Shown here piece by piece: positions 10,621 through 21,755 of a stretch of DNA of 64,000 nucleotides (within the stretch, counting starts at the first letter, position 1; every line of letters begins with the position of its first letter). Origin of the DNA: Tribonema minus (lineage: Eukaryota > Sar > Xanthophyceae > Tribonematales > Tribonemataceae); contig JAFCMP010000124.1 of the NCBI GenBank assembly GCA_017506865.1, forward strand, positions 868,001 through 932,000, written 5' to 3'. The position numbers were made by a program, and so were the translations under genes. The notes under the pieces were generated by a model. It did no database searches. It saw only the letters and a list, made by a program, of their open reading frames with translations, and was not told where the DNA came from.

Positions 10621-12459
10621 GTGAGCACTGCCACTTGAAGTACAAATGTTTCAAGTTCAAGTAGTATTTTGGCAGTGGCACACTGCGCTGTAGGGCTGCC
10701 GTGTGTCTAGTTGTCATAATTGGCAATTGCCAGGGCACTGATTTATATCGGGACCAAGTCACTAGGTCTCCATTGCTGGCTGTCACCAGCAAGAAAGCGC
10801 AACAAACCAAACACACAGCCGTCAGGTCTCTATTGTCAACAGCAAAAGCGCTCGAACTAATGTGCCGTACTCCGTGTGCTTTTAATCATGCGAGGGTGCT
10901 TGGGTTACTGACTTGGCACAACGTGCAGCTACACAGGTTATTGTTATGCGTTGGATCATTCCATACCTATCTACATGCGAAAAGCTTTGACTATTGTCTG
11001 TGCGTCCACCATAGTTGGTCCGGTAGGCGATCGCGGTGCTCACACATATTTGAAGCAGCAGGGCGCCGAAAAGCTACTGCAGAATACAGTTCACGGCAGC
11101 TGCAAGAGTACGGGCGCCGAAGGTGCCTAAAACGCGTGCAAGGCGGCTGGCTCGCAGAGAGAAACAGTCTGTTTCGCGGGGTGCGGCATTGACAGGACGT
11201 GAAGTTTAGCGCGCAGAGAACAGGCAACAACGAGAAGTGGCAGCGGCAGGGTCACGACAACGAGAGAGGCGGCAAGCGGCAGGGCGACGTGCGGGACGAG
11301 ATTCGGCAACTTGAAGTGGCGCTGTTGAAGTTGTTGGTGGCGCGGCGGCGGCGGCGTCTGGGTCCGTCTGTCGCGGCGGTGCATGAAGAGGTGGCGGCGG
11401 CGGCAGCAGAACGGGGGGGCGCAAGCAGGTGAACAATCTGAGGAGCGTCAGCTTTTCACAGGAAAGACGTTCCTCAATTGTTCGCCGAATAACTGAATCA
11501 AAAGTGTTTTTGACTGATTGGTTTGAAGCCCTGTAAACCCCGTCAAGAATCAGTGAGGTTCAGCTATATATTGCAAGTACACACCGTCACTGGCACTCGT
11601 TCAGTAGCTGTAGAGCAGGCCACACAGCAGCTGCCAAAGACTTTCAACTTCAACACAAAGGACACTTTAAGTCAGCTAGGCTCAATTATGTGATTCAGGT
11701 GCAACAATTTGCTGCTTTGACGAGAGATACAACTAGATCAGCCACTGGCGCTTGACTGCGAGCGTCCTCCAAAGGTCACTTCCTCCCCTAGCTTGTTTCA
11801 ATTTCCCAGAGCAGTAGATAGCGCGTCCTACCATCCCAACGTCACTTCTCGCCACACATCTGCAGGGTTTTGCATGGCTTTATCCCATTGCCGCCGTCTC
11901 TTATCCGCCGTCTCTTATTGATGACGCGGCCAAATTTATCAAAACAAAATACAATACAAAAGCAGGTTTATCACATCATTGAGCGCAGTCGCTTCGCACA
12001 ATGTCAGGTCACGCAGCTCTTGTTACATCTTCTTCATCTCAAAGACAGCTACATACTGTACCTGAGCTGAGCGTTGACACTCAATTAGCACAAATCTGTA
12101 CAGCGCAATAGCAAGCCTCGATCCGCCTGAGAGTTGCACTGGCATTTCCGATCAAGATGCGATTCATGCACGGACATCATTGTCGCCGAACTATTCGCGC
12201 GATGCGCCGCTGTCAATACATAGTCTTCTCCCTAAGTCGCAGCTACTGCAAGTTGAAGTGCCTACTCAGCCACTGAAAAAACCCCTGAGAACCACACACA
12301 ATAACCGCTGCTTGCGTTCTACGTGATTGATTGCCCAGCAGTTTGCACTAGCGCCAGACACAAACATGCACGCCACCCCTTAGGCGACGATGCCGCAGCG
12401 AGCCTACTGAACGCTAACCATGCACTCTTTTCCTCCGCGTCTGTTGTTGTACCTACCAA
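10621..12459. other. non-coding stretch; CGG-rich tract
   Basis: No exon could be supported by homology or by paired splice sites. 11,335-11,415 is a gcggcggcgg-type tract with purine-rich flanks. It may contain the missing last exon of CsbD copy 1 or upstream exons of the Cys-rich gene ending at 12,898. Confidence 0.5.
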
Positions 12460-12482
12460 CCCCCCCCCCCCCCCCCCCCCCC
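12460..12482 (+). repeat. poly-C run acting as polypyrimidine tract
   Basis: Twenty-three consecutive C lie directly before the AG at 12,483-12,484. They form the pyrimidine tract of the acceptor of the exon that follows. Confidence 0.8.
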
Positions 12483-12484
12483 AG

Positions 12485-12898
12485 GGCTCCTTCGCGCACT
12501 CCTTCACCTTCAACAACACGTGGTGCCACCAGCACGACCAAGCAGCGGTATGCGGCCCCCCGGGCTCGCCCGACCGCGGTGGCCACCGCTGCTTCTACGC
12601 CGCCAAGGCCGGCACCTCGCGCTTCGCCGCGCAGTGCCCGCAGAACGCGCAGTATGACGACAACGTGTGCCTCAGCGACCAGGAGCGCGAGCTCTTCAGC
12701 ACGAGCACGCCCGGCGACTACCTGCACGGCATCTGCTACAAGGCGCGCTGGAGCGAGCGGCGCATGGGCGGCGGGCCGGAGTGCCCCGACTGCCAGCGGC
12801 ACGCCGACCCCGCCGCCTCCGCGACTGCGACTTCAACTTCAACTGCCAGTTCGTTGTACGCGTCGCCGCCCAAGAAGCCGCGCACCAGCAGGACGTGA
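12485..12898 (+). CDS. terminal exon of an unknown Cys/His-rich protein
   Basis: An open frame of 137 codons runs from the acceptor AG at 12,483-12,484 to a TGA at 12,896-12,898. It has the high GC3 of real exons here. It holds about ten Cys with spaced His (FNNTWCHQHDQ, GGHRCFYAAK, CPQNAQYDDNVCLSDQE, HGICYKARW, ECPDCQRH), so disulfides or metal binding are possible. The tail is Ser/Thr/Ala-rich and ends in a basic PPKKPRTSR stretch that could be a nuclear-localisation-like signal. I do not recognise the family. Upstream exons were not found, so start and full size are unknown. It lies between two CsbD genes on the same strand without obvious linkage. Confidence 0.6.
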   Translation, partial: GSFAHSFTFNNTWCHQHDQAAVCGPPGSPDRGGHRCFYAAKAGTSRFAAQCPQNAQYDDNVCLSDQERELFSTSTPGDYLHGICYKARWSERRMGGGPECPDCQRHADPAASATATSTSTASSLYASPPKKPRTSRT

Positions 12899-14481
12899 GC
12901 TTCAGCAGCGGCGGCGGCGCTGCGCGAATTACGCCACTCGAGTATCTCTGTTCTTTCCGTCCTGGCCCAGCCCAGGGACAGCAGTTTTTTTGTCTGTCCT
13001 GGCTCAGGGGCATCGATGCGTTTCGTGCGCAAACGTGTGACCGCGCCGCGCGCGGTGGCGCTCCCGTATGCATAGGCCCAACACTTTCACGCCGAGATGA
13101 GAGGCGCATGATCATGCGGCACGTGACAGTCCCCCGTATTCATAGACCGGAATCAACACGACGTGGTTGGTAATGGCGACTGCTCGCAACTTCAATTCAC
13201 CGTTCCCACATCTCGCTCCCGTGTGTTTTGCCGAGCTGGCCGATGTGCGATTGTACTTATAGACTTGTATTTATATATGAAGGCAATTGCACCGGTAATG
13301 GCCACTGCATGTGAAACTAACATTTCGCAGGTCCGCGCTCGCATCCTGCTCTCGCTCTATTGCCATGATGCTCACTGGCGTGTGACAGCTGCTCGGTATT
13401 TTTGAAATGATTTTTGCTTGTCCAACGCACGCCATTGTCACGCCAATTACATTCGTTTCACAAGTACTGAACGTTATCAACTTCCACTGGCAGGCGTGTG
13501 CGGCATCCATGCATGCCACCACAGTTTTTGTGTCTGCAACGTAGCTTACTGCACTGATTGGTATTGTTCAATGCTGTTTTTGACACTCTCGTGCAACTGC
13601 AGGCCTTGTTATTTCTATCTGTACTGCCATTTGCTGCCAGGAAGTGTACTCCGACGCACCACGTAATCCAGAAGGACGTTTGAGTATTGTCGTTGGGACA
13701 CTTTCAGACTGTCACACAACATGTAGATTCCGTACAGCAAGCTTCAAGTTAGATGCCATTCATCTGGGCTTTTTCGCGCCCTGTGCGAGAATTAATAAAA
13801 AGTACACACTACACGCACGCCTCGAGCGAGAATAATAAAAAGCACACACTATTACGCTTGACTGAGAAGTCGCACTGCCTCAACAAAGATGGATGGAGTG
13901 CACTGTTGACTCACATATAGCTGTCAAAATGAATGGCTTAAACGAAGATGCCCACGCAGTTCGCCAAAGGGGTCGGCAATAGTCTCTTCTGGTAGGCGAT
14001 TCAAGGCATGTGCAGTAGAAGTTCTTGGATGCACAACTGAAGCGTGCAGCACCTGGAGTTGAAGTATGGCTTTCCCCACCCCATACCACGCTTGCTCAGG
14101 CAAATGAAGCATACAATCGCCTCATGACAACGTGAAGGTGCGTCAAGTGTAATCACTGGCGCTTGCAGCGCGCCCTGACTAAATATGGCACTTTCAATTT
14201 TTGTAAGAGAGGGGGTCATGACTCACAGGGCAGAGGACAATTGCTGGGTGCCAGATCCTTAGGATTCCTTGCCGCTTTGAGCATGAAGCCTAACAGAGCA
14301 AGTCATAGCATGCGCGCGGGATGCGATGATGTTGCAATCGATCGTTCCAATAAACTCGGAACACCAAGTTCAACACTTGCAATGAATTCGCGGGGCAGCT
14401 CAGCAGCTGGCTGCAGCACTCACTTCGCCTACAGCACAGAGACAACAACACTACGCCAAAATCAACCCACAGCGACGCATC
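12899..14481. other. non-coding segment between the Cys-rich exon and CsbD copy 2
   Basis: No exon is supported. It contains the dispersed repeat at 13,686-13,805 and a second short partial copy at about 13,818-13,850. The last few hundred bases should hold the promoter of CsbD copy 2, but no motif stands out. Confidence 0.5.
13686..13805 (+). repeat. dispersed repeat shared with the satellite region
   Basis: The block from gacactttcagactgtca through gggctttttcgcgccctg to attaataaaaagtac recurs nearly unchanged at 35,518-35,625. Its 3' 40 nt recur in reverse orientation at about 35,041-35,082. No coding potential; probably a small mobile or transduced fragment. Confidence 0.7.
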
Positions 14482-17480
14482 ATGTCTTCCTCAGGCCCCA
14501 GCAAGGTACGTGCCACGCGCGAGGAGAGGCGAGAACATGAGCATGCGCAGCCAGCGGCAAATCCGCAATTTACGCTTGCTACGCTTGCCACAGGGCAGTG
14601 CGTTGGACCATTACAGCACGATGAAGGGTTTCCAGTTCTGTGCTCGGGTGCTCGGTGTGCCACCTTTACACGCCTTTCGAGCTCAACAAAGCTATAGTCA
14701 GCCATTTCATCTGGCACTGTGTCATCCGCTGTGAACTCAACATATCCTTATTGCACCATGTTTTTCTCACAGATTTCCGCCACCAAGGACCAGGTCGTGG
14801 GCCAGGTCAAAGCCACCGTTGGCAAGACCATTGGCAACCACACCATGGAGGCCGAAGGTAAGCAGCAGCTACGCCGCGCAAAACTTACTCTGTTGCACTG
14901 TTGCACACAGTAATTTACCGAGCTTGTAGAGTTCAACTGCGCTTGTGGAGTTCACCTGCTCTTTCGTGTCGATCTCAAGGCACAAACAGGCGTGACTGCC
15001 TGAAAGTTGACGTTTTGTTGCTGTTTACAGCGCGCTTGTCGCTGAGGCTGGAAAGGTGCTGGGTGAATGGTTGCGTCACTCTCATTGGGCTGCATGAGGG
15101 TGGTGTTGTGCATTGAAGATGCTTTTCAGTCCTTGGAGTTGCATTAATGTACATAGTTTTTCTTATAGGCTTCACGTCAAAGTGCATCGCACATCCTGAA
15201 CGAATTTAATTGATGTAGCATGCTATCACCAGCATGGATCATTATGCTTGTGAACTTCATGACTGATGTATATAGGCGTTACTTGTTGGCTGTGAGATTT
15301 TGTTGTTACCGACATATGTGCCTGCACTGTTGCCTCCGTGCACAAGATCTTTTCAACCTATTGAATCAGTAGTTGCACTAAGTACATTCATGCAAACGGT
15401 ATCACGCCACCATAGAAATGAAACAACAACTCAGTAATGCAACGTTGCTCTCATGCGCGACTCACAGGTAACATGCAGCACACCCACGGCACCGCCGAAA
15501 AGCACGCTGCGACTGCCAAGCAGACGGCGGAGGGGACTGGCGACAAGGTCTATGGCCACATACAGGTGAGGGGCTATGGTATGTATGTATGATGCATTGT
15601 TTTATGTTCAATTTTCTGGCGCACTACAATGTAGAGTGCACACTAAACGGGCACCATCTGAAGGCAATGTGGTGCAAGGCATTTCAAGGTGCATAGCACG
15701 GGGTGCGCGACGCCCGGAGCCTTCAACTAATCACTATGAACTCAACAAGACCATAAGTTTTTGCACCCGATTCTCGCTGCGAAAACAGCAGCCATTTATC
15801 TGTGACGAATGCAGCGGCCGCGCAGGCATCTTTGCTTCACATGTGCCCTGAAGGCAGAAGCCTCAGCCACCATCATTTACAAAATGCATGTTGCGTGCCT
15901 TGTGCCTGCATACTTCGAGTCGAAGTACATGATATCGCGTTGTACCGCAATTCCAAGCTGGAAGAGCCAAGTCGCAGCAATGGTCACTGCTGACTTTTGC
16001 CTCTGCGATTTTGCACTTCCTTGTGATTGAGTGTGTCGTTTTCCCACTCTGCAAGCGCGGTGCCGCATCAATTATTACTGACTTTCTCCTCTGCATTTTC
16101 GCATCGCATGTGGCTGGAGCAGAAGGCCACAGGACAGGTCCTGGGCAATGAGAGGATGCAGGTGGAGGGGGAGATGAACAAGGCCAAGGGGCGGGTGAGC
16201 ACTGGTTCATGCATGAAGTGGACATTTTTCTAGTTGAAGTATGTAGTGCTTTTCAAGTAAATTGTGAGAAAATGTATGTAGTGCTTCTCAAGTGATTTTG
16301 AAAAACATGTACACAAGCAGAGGCCAAGGTGACCATTGCCAATGGGCAGTACTATCATAGTGGAAGCAGTATGTTATAGAGAATACTTCACCAAGTATTT
16401 TGAAGTATGAGGAACATGAGACATCTAAGTCCGTTGCGTGTTTTTTTTTTGGTGGTAGCTATGATATCAAGGGATTTGCTCATGACAAACGCAGCTTTCA
16501 CTGCTTTACCTCGTACAGATTTGCATATGCAGACATGATTTTTGTTCAGCCGCGACTCTATTGCAGTCCACTTATGACAGTCATCCCGTATTGGACGTGG
16601 CTTGGACGGGATTATTTACATTGTAGCTCTTTTCCTGACAGTTGAGCGTGTAGGGTAGGGTCAGGGCCGAGTGTGGCCTGCACGGCGGGAACACTACGTA
16701 TGTAGCGTGCGGAAGCTGTATGCAGGTCAGGGGGTTTGAGTCACGGTGGGGGTTAGTCAGGTCTGCAGGTGTGGATGCATTGCTGCACCAAATTTCATGA
16801 ATGACTTTCATGAACTTCATTTGCGCAGCGCATGACGAGGCAGTTGAGTTTGGGTATAGAAATGTGACTTGCCCTCCGCATCATCAGCACAGTGATTGAT
16901 GTGCGCACCTCCCTTGCGGAGGTGGGCGAGGGTGTGTGTATGTGCGTATGCGTACGCTTTTGCCTTGTGGACGTACTCTACCCCTGAGCAGCTGAGCAGG
17001 ATGGTTTAAATGTACATACCGTATTTGATGTTTTTTCTATTGACGCCCCTAAGCAGCTCAGCGTGGTGTTTTGATGTATGAGAGGCATGCTGATCGGCCC
17101 TTTCAATGCACTCCAGCTTGCAATAATGGTCGCAGCCGGCAGCACACATGCAGAGTATGAAAGCCACGGGTGCTGTTTGCTAAGTGTATGCCTTGGGAGC
17201 CGCGTTCCTTCAACTGTATGTTGTCATATATCGTTGTCGGATGCACGCCTAAGCACTGACGCTGCCGGATTCATGCCTGGGCGCTGTCATCAGTAGGTTT
17301 GAGCACTAACACTCCAACTTGACAATTATTTTGATTTAAGTAGGTATCCAGGTCTGTCTGCTGAGCGCTGAAACACAAAATGTCTTGGCACCACATGTTG
17401 AACTGCGCGTGAGGATGAGCACTGATACTTCCAACTTAAAATTCAACAATTCGCTGCAGGCAAAGACAAGCACAGCCTAG
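14482..17480 (+). CDS. CsbD-like small stress protein, copy 2 (99 aa, complete)
   Basis: Five exons: 14482-14505 (MSSSGPSK), 14773-14857 (ATKDQVVGQVKATVGKTIGN), 15468-15565 (HGTAEKHAATAKQTAEGTGD), 16123-16194 (KATGQVLGNERMQVEGEMNK), 17460-17480 (AKTSTA, stop TAG). They sum to 300 nt in one frame with consensus gt/ag borders. The two CsbD-type repeats are visible as GQVKATVGKTIGN and GQVLGNERMQVEGE. No signal peptide or membrane segment. The last intron is about 1.27 kb, far longer than the protein-coding part. The 21-nt terminal exon is supported by near-identical exons in copies 3 and 4. Family is clear; stress regulation is inferred from bacterial members only. Confidence 0.85.
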
Positions 17481-18949
17481 GTTGGACGCTTTCACCGACA
17501 ACTCCATAGTCCACCAACCAGCTTTGTGCGAGGCCTGCACAGCTGCCGATGCCGCGATCATGTTTGAGGAACGCTGCAGTCGACGCGGAGCCGGCGGACG
17601 GTAGCGCAGCGCTGCTCTAGAGTGTGGAACGTCGCTGCCGTGAAGTGCAGATGTACATCCCAAGGAGGCCAAGCCTCTCGCCGTTGCCAACTTATTGTGC
17701 TTCTTGTACGTAATTACGGGTGAAGAGTGGAGGGGGGGGGGGGGGATCATATGGGCCCATTTTGCGTGATCAGTAAAGCAATTTGAAGTACTCTTTTGAA
17801 GGACGGGACCTGCGGCACGCACAGCTTTTAGGGCTCCCAAGGGCTTACAGGGCCATGCCCAATTGCATGCCTGACATGACAACACTGCGGGTGCAGTGCT
17901 CAGCAGCGTATGCCAACATTGCCACCAATGGCGCAAAATAATGAGCAAAGGTTTTTCAACGACACGATGTTTCTGGTGCGACAGTCACTGCGTTCTCGCT
18001 ACTTGCACACCTGCACTACCACGCGCACAACTGCGATGCTCTTCCACGCATTTGCTCGTTGACGGTGCACGCGCTTTAAGTATAACCCTATGCAAAGTGC
18101 TGCCTAACCCTAACCCTAAGAGAGGAGTGTATGCGCACTGCACTTGCTGTGCCCTGTGAAGTCAGGTATGGCTGCAGCAGGAACCGACGTCCTGCTCACA
18201 CGGTTACGGCAACGGCATCCAGCAGCGTCCACCAATGCACATTCAAGTGGATGCACATGTAATACATGTATACGCTGCAACTGAAGACACTGGCAACATA
18301 TGCTAAGCCAGCACACGGAATGGTGGTAGAAGAAATCGGCTGTAATTTCGCATGTTGTGATGCTTCAAGTCTGAGGGCCAGCTTGACATGGTGTGAACTG
18401 TTACAATATGTCGCTGTTGAAGTATGCCAGCAATCGGCCGGCAACATCAAGCTCGGCCGATGGTCAGACAACACCGCCGTCCATCGAATCGCGGCGGTGC
18501 AGCTGCAGGTGCCCCTTGCTACATAAGATGTGTCAATGAGTTAAAGCTGTCCGTGCCGCAGAGCACGTTGTCTGAGCACTGAGGAGCAGGCACGGGCGCT
18601 TTGCTGTGCGCGGAAGCAGCTGCACTCTTAGCTGAGCGCCGCCACAGACGTCATCGCTCGCTGCCTTATAGAAGAATTTGATTTGACAGGAGTTGTGTCC
18701 TGTACAGCATGGACCCGTTGGCAATCAAACAGCAGCATGCGGCGCGTGCGCGCGTGACGTGCGCGCGGCACCCTCATGGACATGTACTAAAACAATACCT
18801 GCAGTATACTCAGCATTCATTTGCTGCTGCATAGCTTGTGACTCGCCAAAGCAGCCGCTGACGTAGTGGTGTCTCTTGCCGCAGCAAACGCTGGCACACG
18901 TCTGCGCGAATTTGGCGTACAGCGCACTCGACTGCAGCTACCATACATT
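17481..18949. other. non-coding stretch left of the mobile-element island
   Basis: No supported exon. It contains a 14-nt poly-G run (17,732-17,745) and a short telomere-like ctaaccctaaccctaag at about 18,103. The inverted-repeat homology with the right side of the island fades near the right end of this segment. Confidence 0.5.
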
Positions 18950-19032
18950 TCCAAAAAAGACCTAGGAAAATCTGCCGGAGCATTGATCAATACCTCAAAG
19001 TACTTTTGTGGTTGATACGTTTCACTCAGTAC
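18950..19032 (+). repeat. outer part of the island's left inverted repeat
   Basis: The segment with aaagacctagg, ttgatcaatacctcaaag and gtggttgatacg matches, in reverse complement, the right side at about 55,400-55,470 (aaagacctac, tttatcagtacttcagag, gttgttgcg). It was separated from the rest of the left repeat by the retrotransposon starting at 19,033. Outer limit uncertain. Confidence 0.55.
19025..19032 (+). repeat. target site duplication of the retrotransposon, left copy
   Basis: CTCAGTAC here is repeated at 26,832-26,839, exactly flanking the retrotransposon. The 3' end of the element (ACAAGTCCATAC on the minus strand) abuts it. Confidence 0.8.
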
Positions 19033-19110
19033 GTATGGACTTGTATTTATAAGGGCCCAAGGCAGGCCGGGTTGCCTATGCAATCGAAAAGCTTGCGTCA
19101 ACGCAGCAGC

Positions 19111-21755
19111 CTAGTCTGCGTTGTGCCCTAGGAGCTTGGATACCGGCGCCGCAACACAGCCCAGCATTCGCGCTCCACGTGTGTACGCCATGACTCGCTC
19201 CGCCAACTCCCGCGCCAGCGATATGCTCAGCTCAATGTGGATCTGACGCTTAGCTAACCCGGCCTTGTGTAACACATCTGCCTTCCCCCCCCCTGAGCAC
19301 AGTGCTGAGTGCATTGCCAACTCCTTCACAAAAAGGCTTGTCTGCTTGCCCAGCCGTCCGTACGACTCCTGCACGAATGGCACAAAAGCCCAAGATGACG
19401 TCAAGGTGCCGGTGTGGTGCTTGACCTTCGTGTCCTCCCCCACCCCAGCAGCGAAGCCGTCCGTGTTCGTGGCATTTGTTTTGCCTGTCAGGTACGAGCT
19501 TGCTGTGGGCGCGCGCACACTTGTGTCTAGCACTATTCCCTTGTTACGGTATGCACTGCTAAAGTGCAGACACCCTGGGTCAATTGACTGTGTCCGCCCG
19601 ATACCCCGGTACCTTGAAGACGCTAGCGTCCTCATTGCGGACAATAGAGACATGGTGCTGTCTCAAGATGCGCTGCAGGCACCGCTTTTGGGCAGTGTGT
19701 GTCGCGTTGTGCCCCCGTATGTGCTGGCTGGGGCAGCTGATCGCATGCGTGGAGGTGGGGCTCACGTCACTGCACCGCCATGGGCACACCTTGCCCTGTA
19801 TGCCCCACCCGTCTATAAAGATCGCAACCAAAATCATCGTGGCTGCTGCCATACTGGACATGGGCGCCGCGCCCGGGCGGTCATTGGCAGCGGGTGGCAC
19901 GCTCATCCACGCCATTGCCCCGGACGCACGCTGGCTGCGCAGCTGCGCCAGGACCCGCGCGCTAGCCTGTTCGCGGCGGCGGCTGGTGTCGCGCGAGTCA
20001 CCAATGAGTGCAGCCTGCGTCGGCTTGCCCACGGCACCAGCCGAGGCAGCCTCTAGGTCCTCCACCAGGCAATCCTCGTATTGACGTCGAAGAACGTTTG
20101 AAAGGCCGGCTTGTAGTCTGTGCGTGAAGTGACCGCGCCGGCGGCGGGGCACTACCTTCCTGCAGATCTCGTCAGCATAGGCCTCCCAGTCGTCGTCGTC
20201 GTCCTCCTGCCCGCCGCTGTAGCTGCTTTCTTCCACGCTAGTTTGTGTTTTAGCGGGCTTGGAAGAGGCAGCCGCGGCAGCGGCTTGAGGGCCAGGTACG
20301 GTCGCCGCCGCAGCCGCCGCCTCGGCGCCAGGCACAATGCCGTGGGTGTGTGGGGCTGGCTCAGTGGTCACCGTCTCCGTGACGGCAGTTGCGGCGTAGA
20401 TCGCTTGCACCGCAGTGGGGAGCGTCGACGCTGCGGCCGTCGTATCTGCAGCATGCTGCCCACCGTAGCAACGATGCTGGGAGCTGCTCGGCCACAGCTG
20501 TGCGTGATTTTTCGCCGCCATCAGCTGTCAGCGCTCGCGTAGAGCGTCGCACGGCCTCGATGATTGGCGGCAGTCCCTGGTCCTCGCGTATTGCGCATGA
20601 GTGCTGCGCGAACCAGGTGACTGCGCCGTGTTCGTCAGTGCCGAGCCTCAGGGCCCCTGCTGCCACAGTGGCATGAATTATTGCCGGCCGCAGTGTTGTG
20701 CATGCCTGGGCCGTGTATGCGGCTGGTGCCAGTAGCCCCAAAAGCGGCATGCCCAGACCGCCTCGTCGCTCCGGCAACCGTGACGCCCGCAGTGGCACTG
20801 CGATGTCCGTGAGTTCTGGCGGGCCCAAGCGCGGCAACACCAGCACGCTGCCACTGCTGGCTTCCTCGTTGTCACCAGCAGTGCAGGCGGCCAGCAGGTG
20901 TGACTTCATGACTGCCGCGGTAGCGCAGTCGTGCAGGTGCAGCATGCGTTCGAGCGTCCATGCACAGAACCCGTCAAACGCGTACAACCATGTCTCACTC
21001 AAAGCCGTGTCAACGACCCGAGCTAAGAAGCCCATGCGCTTCGTCAGTAACCTGCGCAGAATGAACTGTGCTGCCTGTAGGTGATGCCGCGCCATTCCAG
21101 CTAGCTGCCACGACAATCGCCATGTCCCTGCGTCAACAAGACGCTTGCTCATGGCAGCATGCACATAGGCTGGGTGCCCTACCGGTACCCCGACCGACGT
21201 AAAGCCCTGACTGGATTCTGGCATGGTGGCGTCCACAAACGGTGTGTCAAGGGCGCGCAGGCGTGCTCTGGCCGCTTCATCAAACACTGTGCCGCGCATG
21301 GCAATGGCCAGCGACTTGTCTGGTCGCACGCGTAGGCCCCCTGCCGCAAGCCGGCGGATCACCTCTGCCACCCCAGCGGCCGCTGCATCGTCGAAATAGG
21401 CAGCTTGCAGCACGTTGAGGTCATCCAGGAAAGCGCAGTGCGGGGCTGGCGGTTCCGCTGTGCTGTGGCCGTAGGCCGGCATACTGCCGGGCGTCGCATT
21501 CACTCCATCAGGGTAGAAGAGTAGGAAGGCCGCTGCCACTGCAAAGTACAGCGGCCCTAGAGGGTCCCCTTGCTGGCACCCTAGGTGGGAGCAGATAATG
21601 CGAGCTTCACCGTTCACCTCCACTCGCATCTCTGGGGCAGTGTCACCACAGTATACAGACTCAAAGTGCGGGAGCAGCTCCGGACAGAAGAGCATAAGCC
21701 CCCGCACAATGGCGGCGCGATCCACACTGTTAAATGCGTTCTCACAGTCCAGCTG
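19111..21755 (-). pseudogene. retrotransposon RT core and endonuclease, 3' part of the full-length copy
   Basis: Reads from QLDCENAFNSVDR (junction at 21,755) through the RT motifs QQGDPLGPL (about 21,555-21,580) and FLDD (about 21,419-21,430) to a stop at 20,361. A second frame opens with ATG at 20,521, overlapping by about 160 nt, and carries MAAKNHAQ, an Ala-rich acidic linker (GGQEDDDDDW) and the CPWRCSD zinc knuckle. A 1-nt insertion near 19,580 (tcaattgac against tcattgac in the other copy) truncates this frame at YRADTVN. The endonuclease region (GIVLDTSV, FVPFVQESYGRLG) continues in a third frame to 19,111. The overlap of the first two frames is shared by both copies and so predates them; the 1-nt insertion is private. 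Confidence 0.8.
21747..21755 (+). repeat. target site duplication of the nested copy, left
   Basis: GTCCAGCTG here and at 25,304-25,312 flank the nested inverted copy. The last bases (ctg) could also belong to the truncated 5' end of the insert, as microhomology. Confidence 0.8.

Noticed and set aside
17732-17745. Poly-G/poly-C runs (also 8,097, 12,460, 33,682, 35,305, 46,994) as functional G-quadruplex elements
   Set aside because: Single homopolymer runs scattered in introns, repeats and one exon; slippage or sequencing error is a simpler explanation and no shared context is seen.
20120-20542. Plus-strand open frames across the retrotransposon (and the mirrored ones near 24 kb)
   Set aside because: Antisense shadows of the RT/linker coding sequence, present in both copies only because the copies are homologous.
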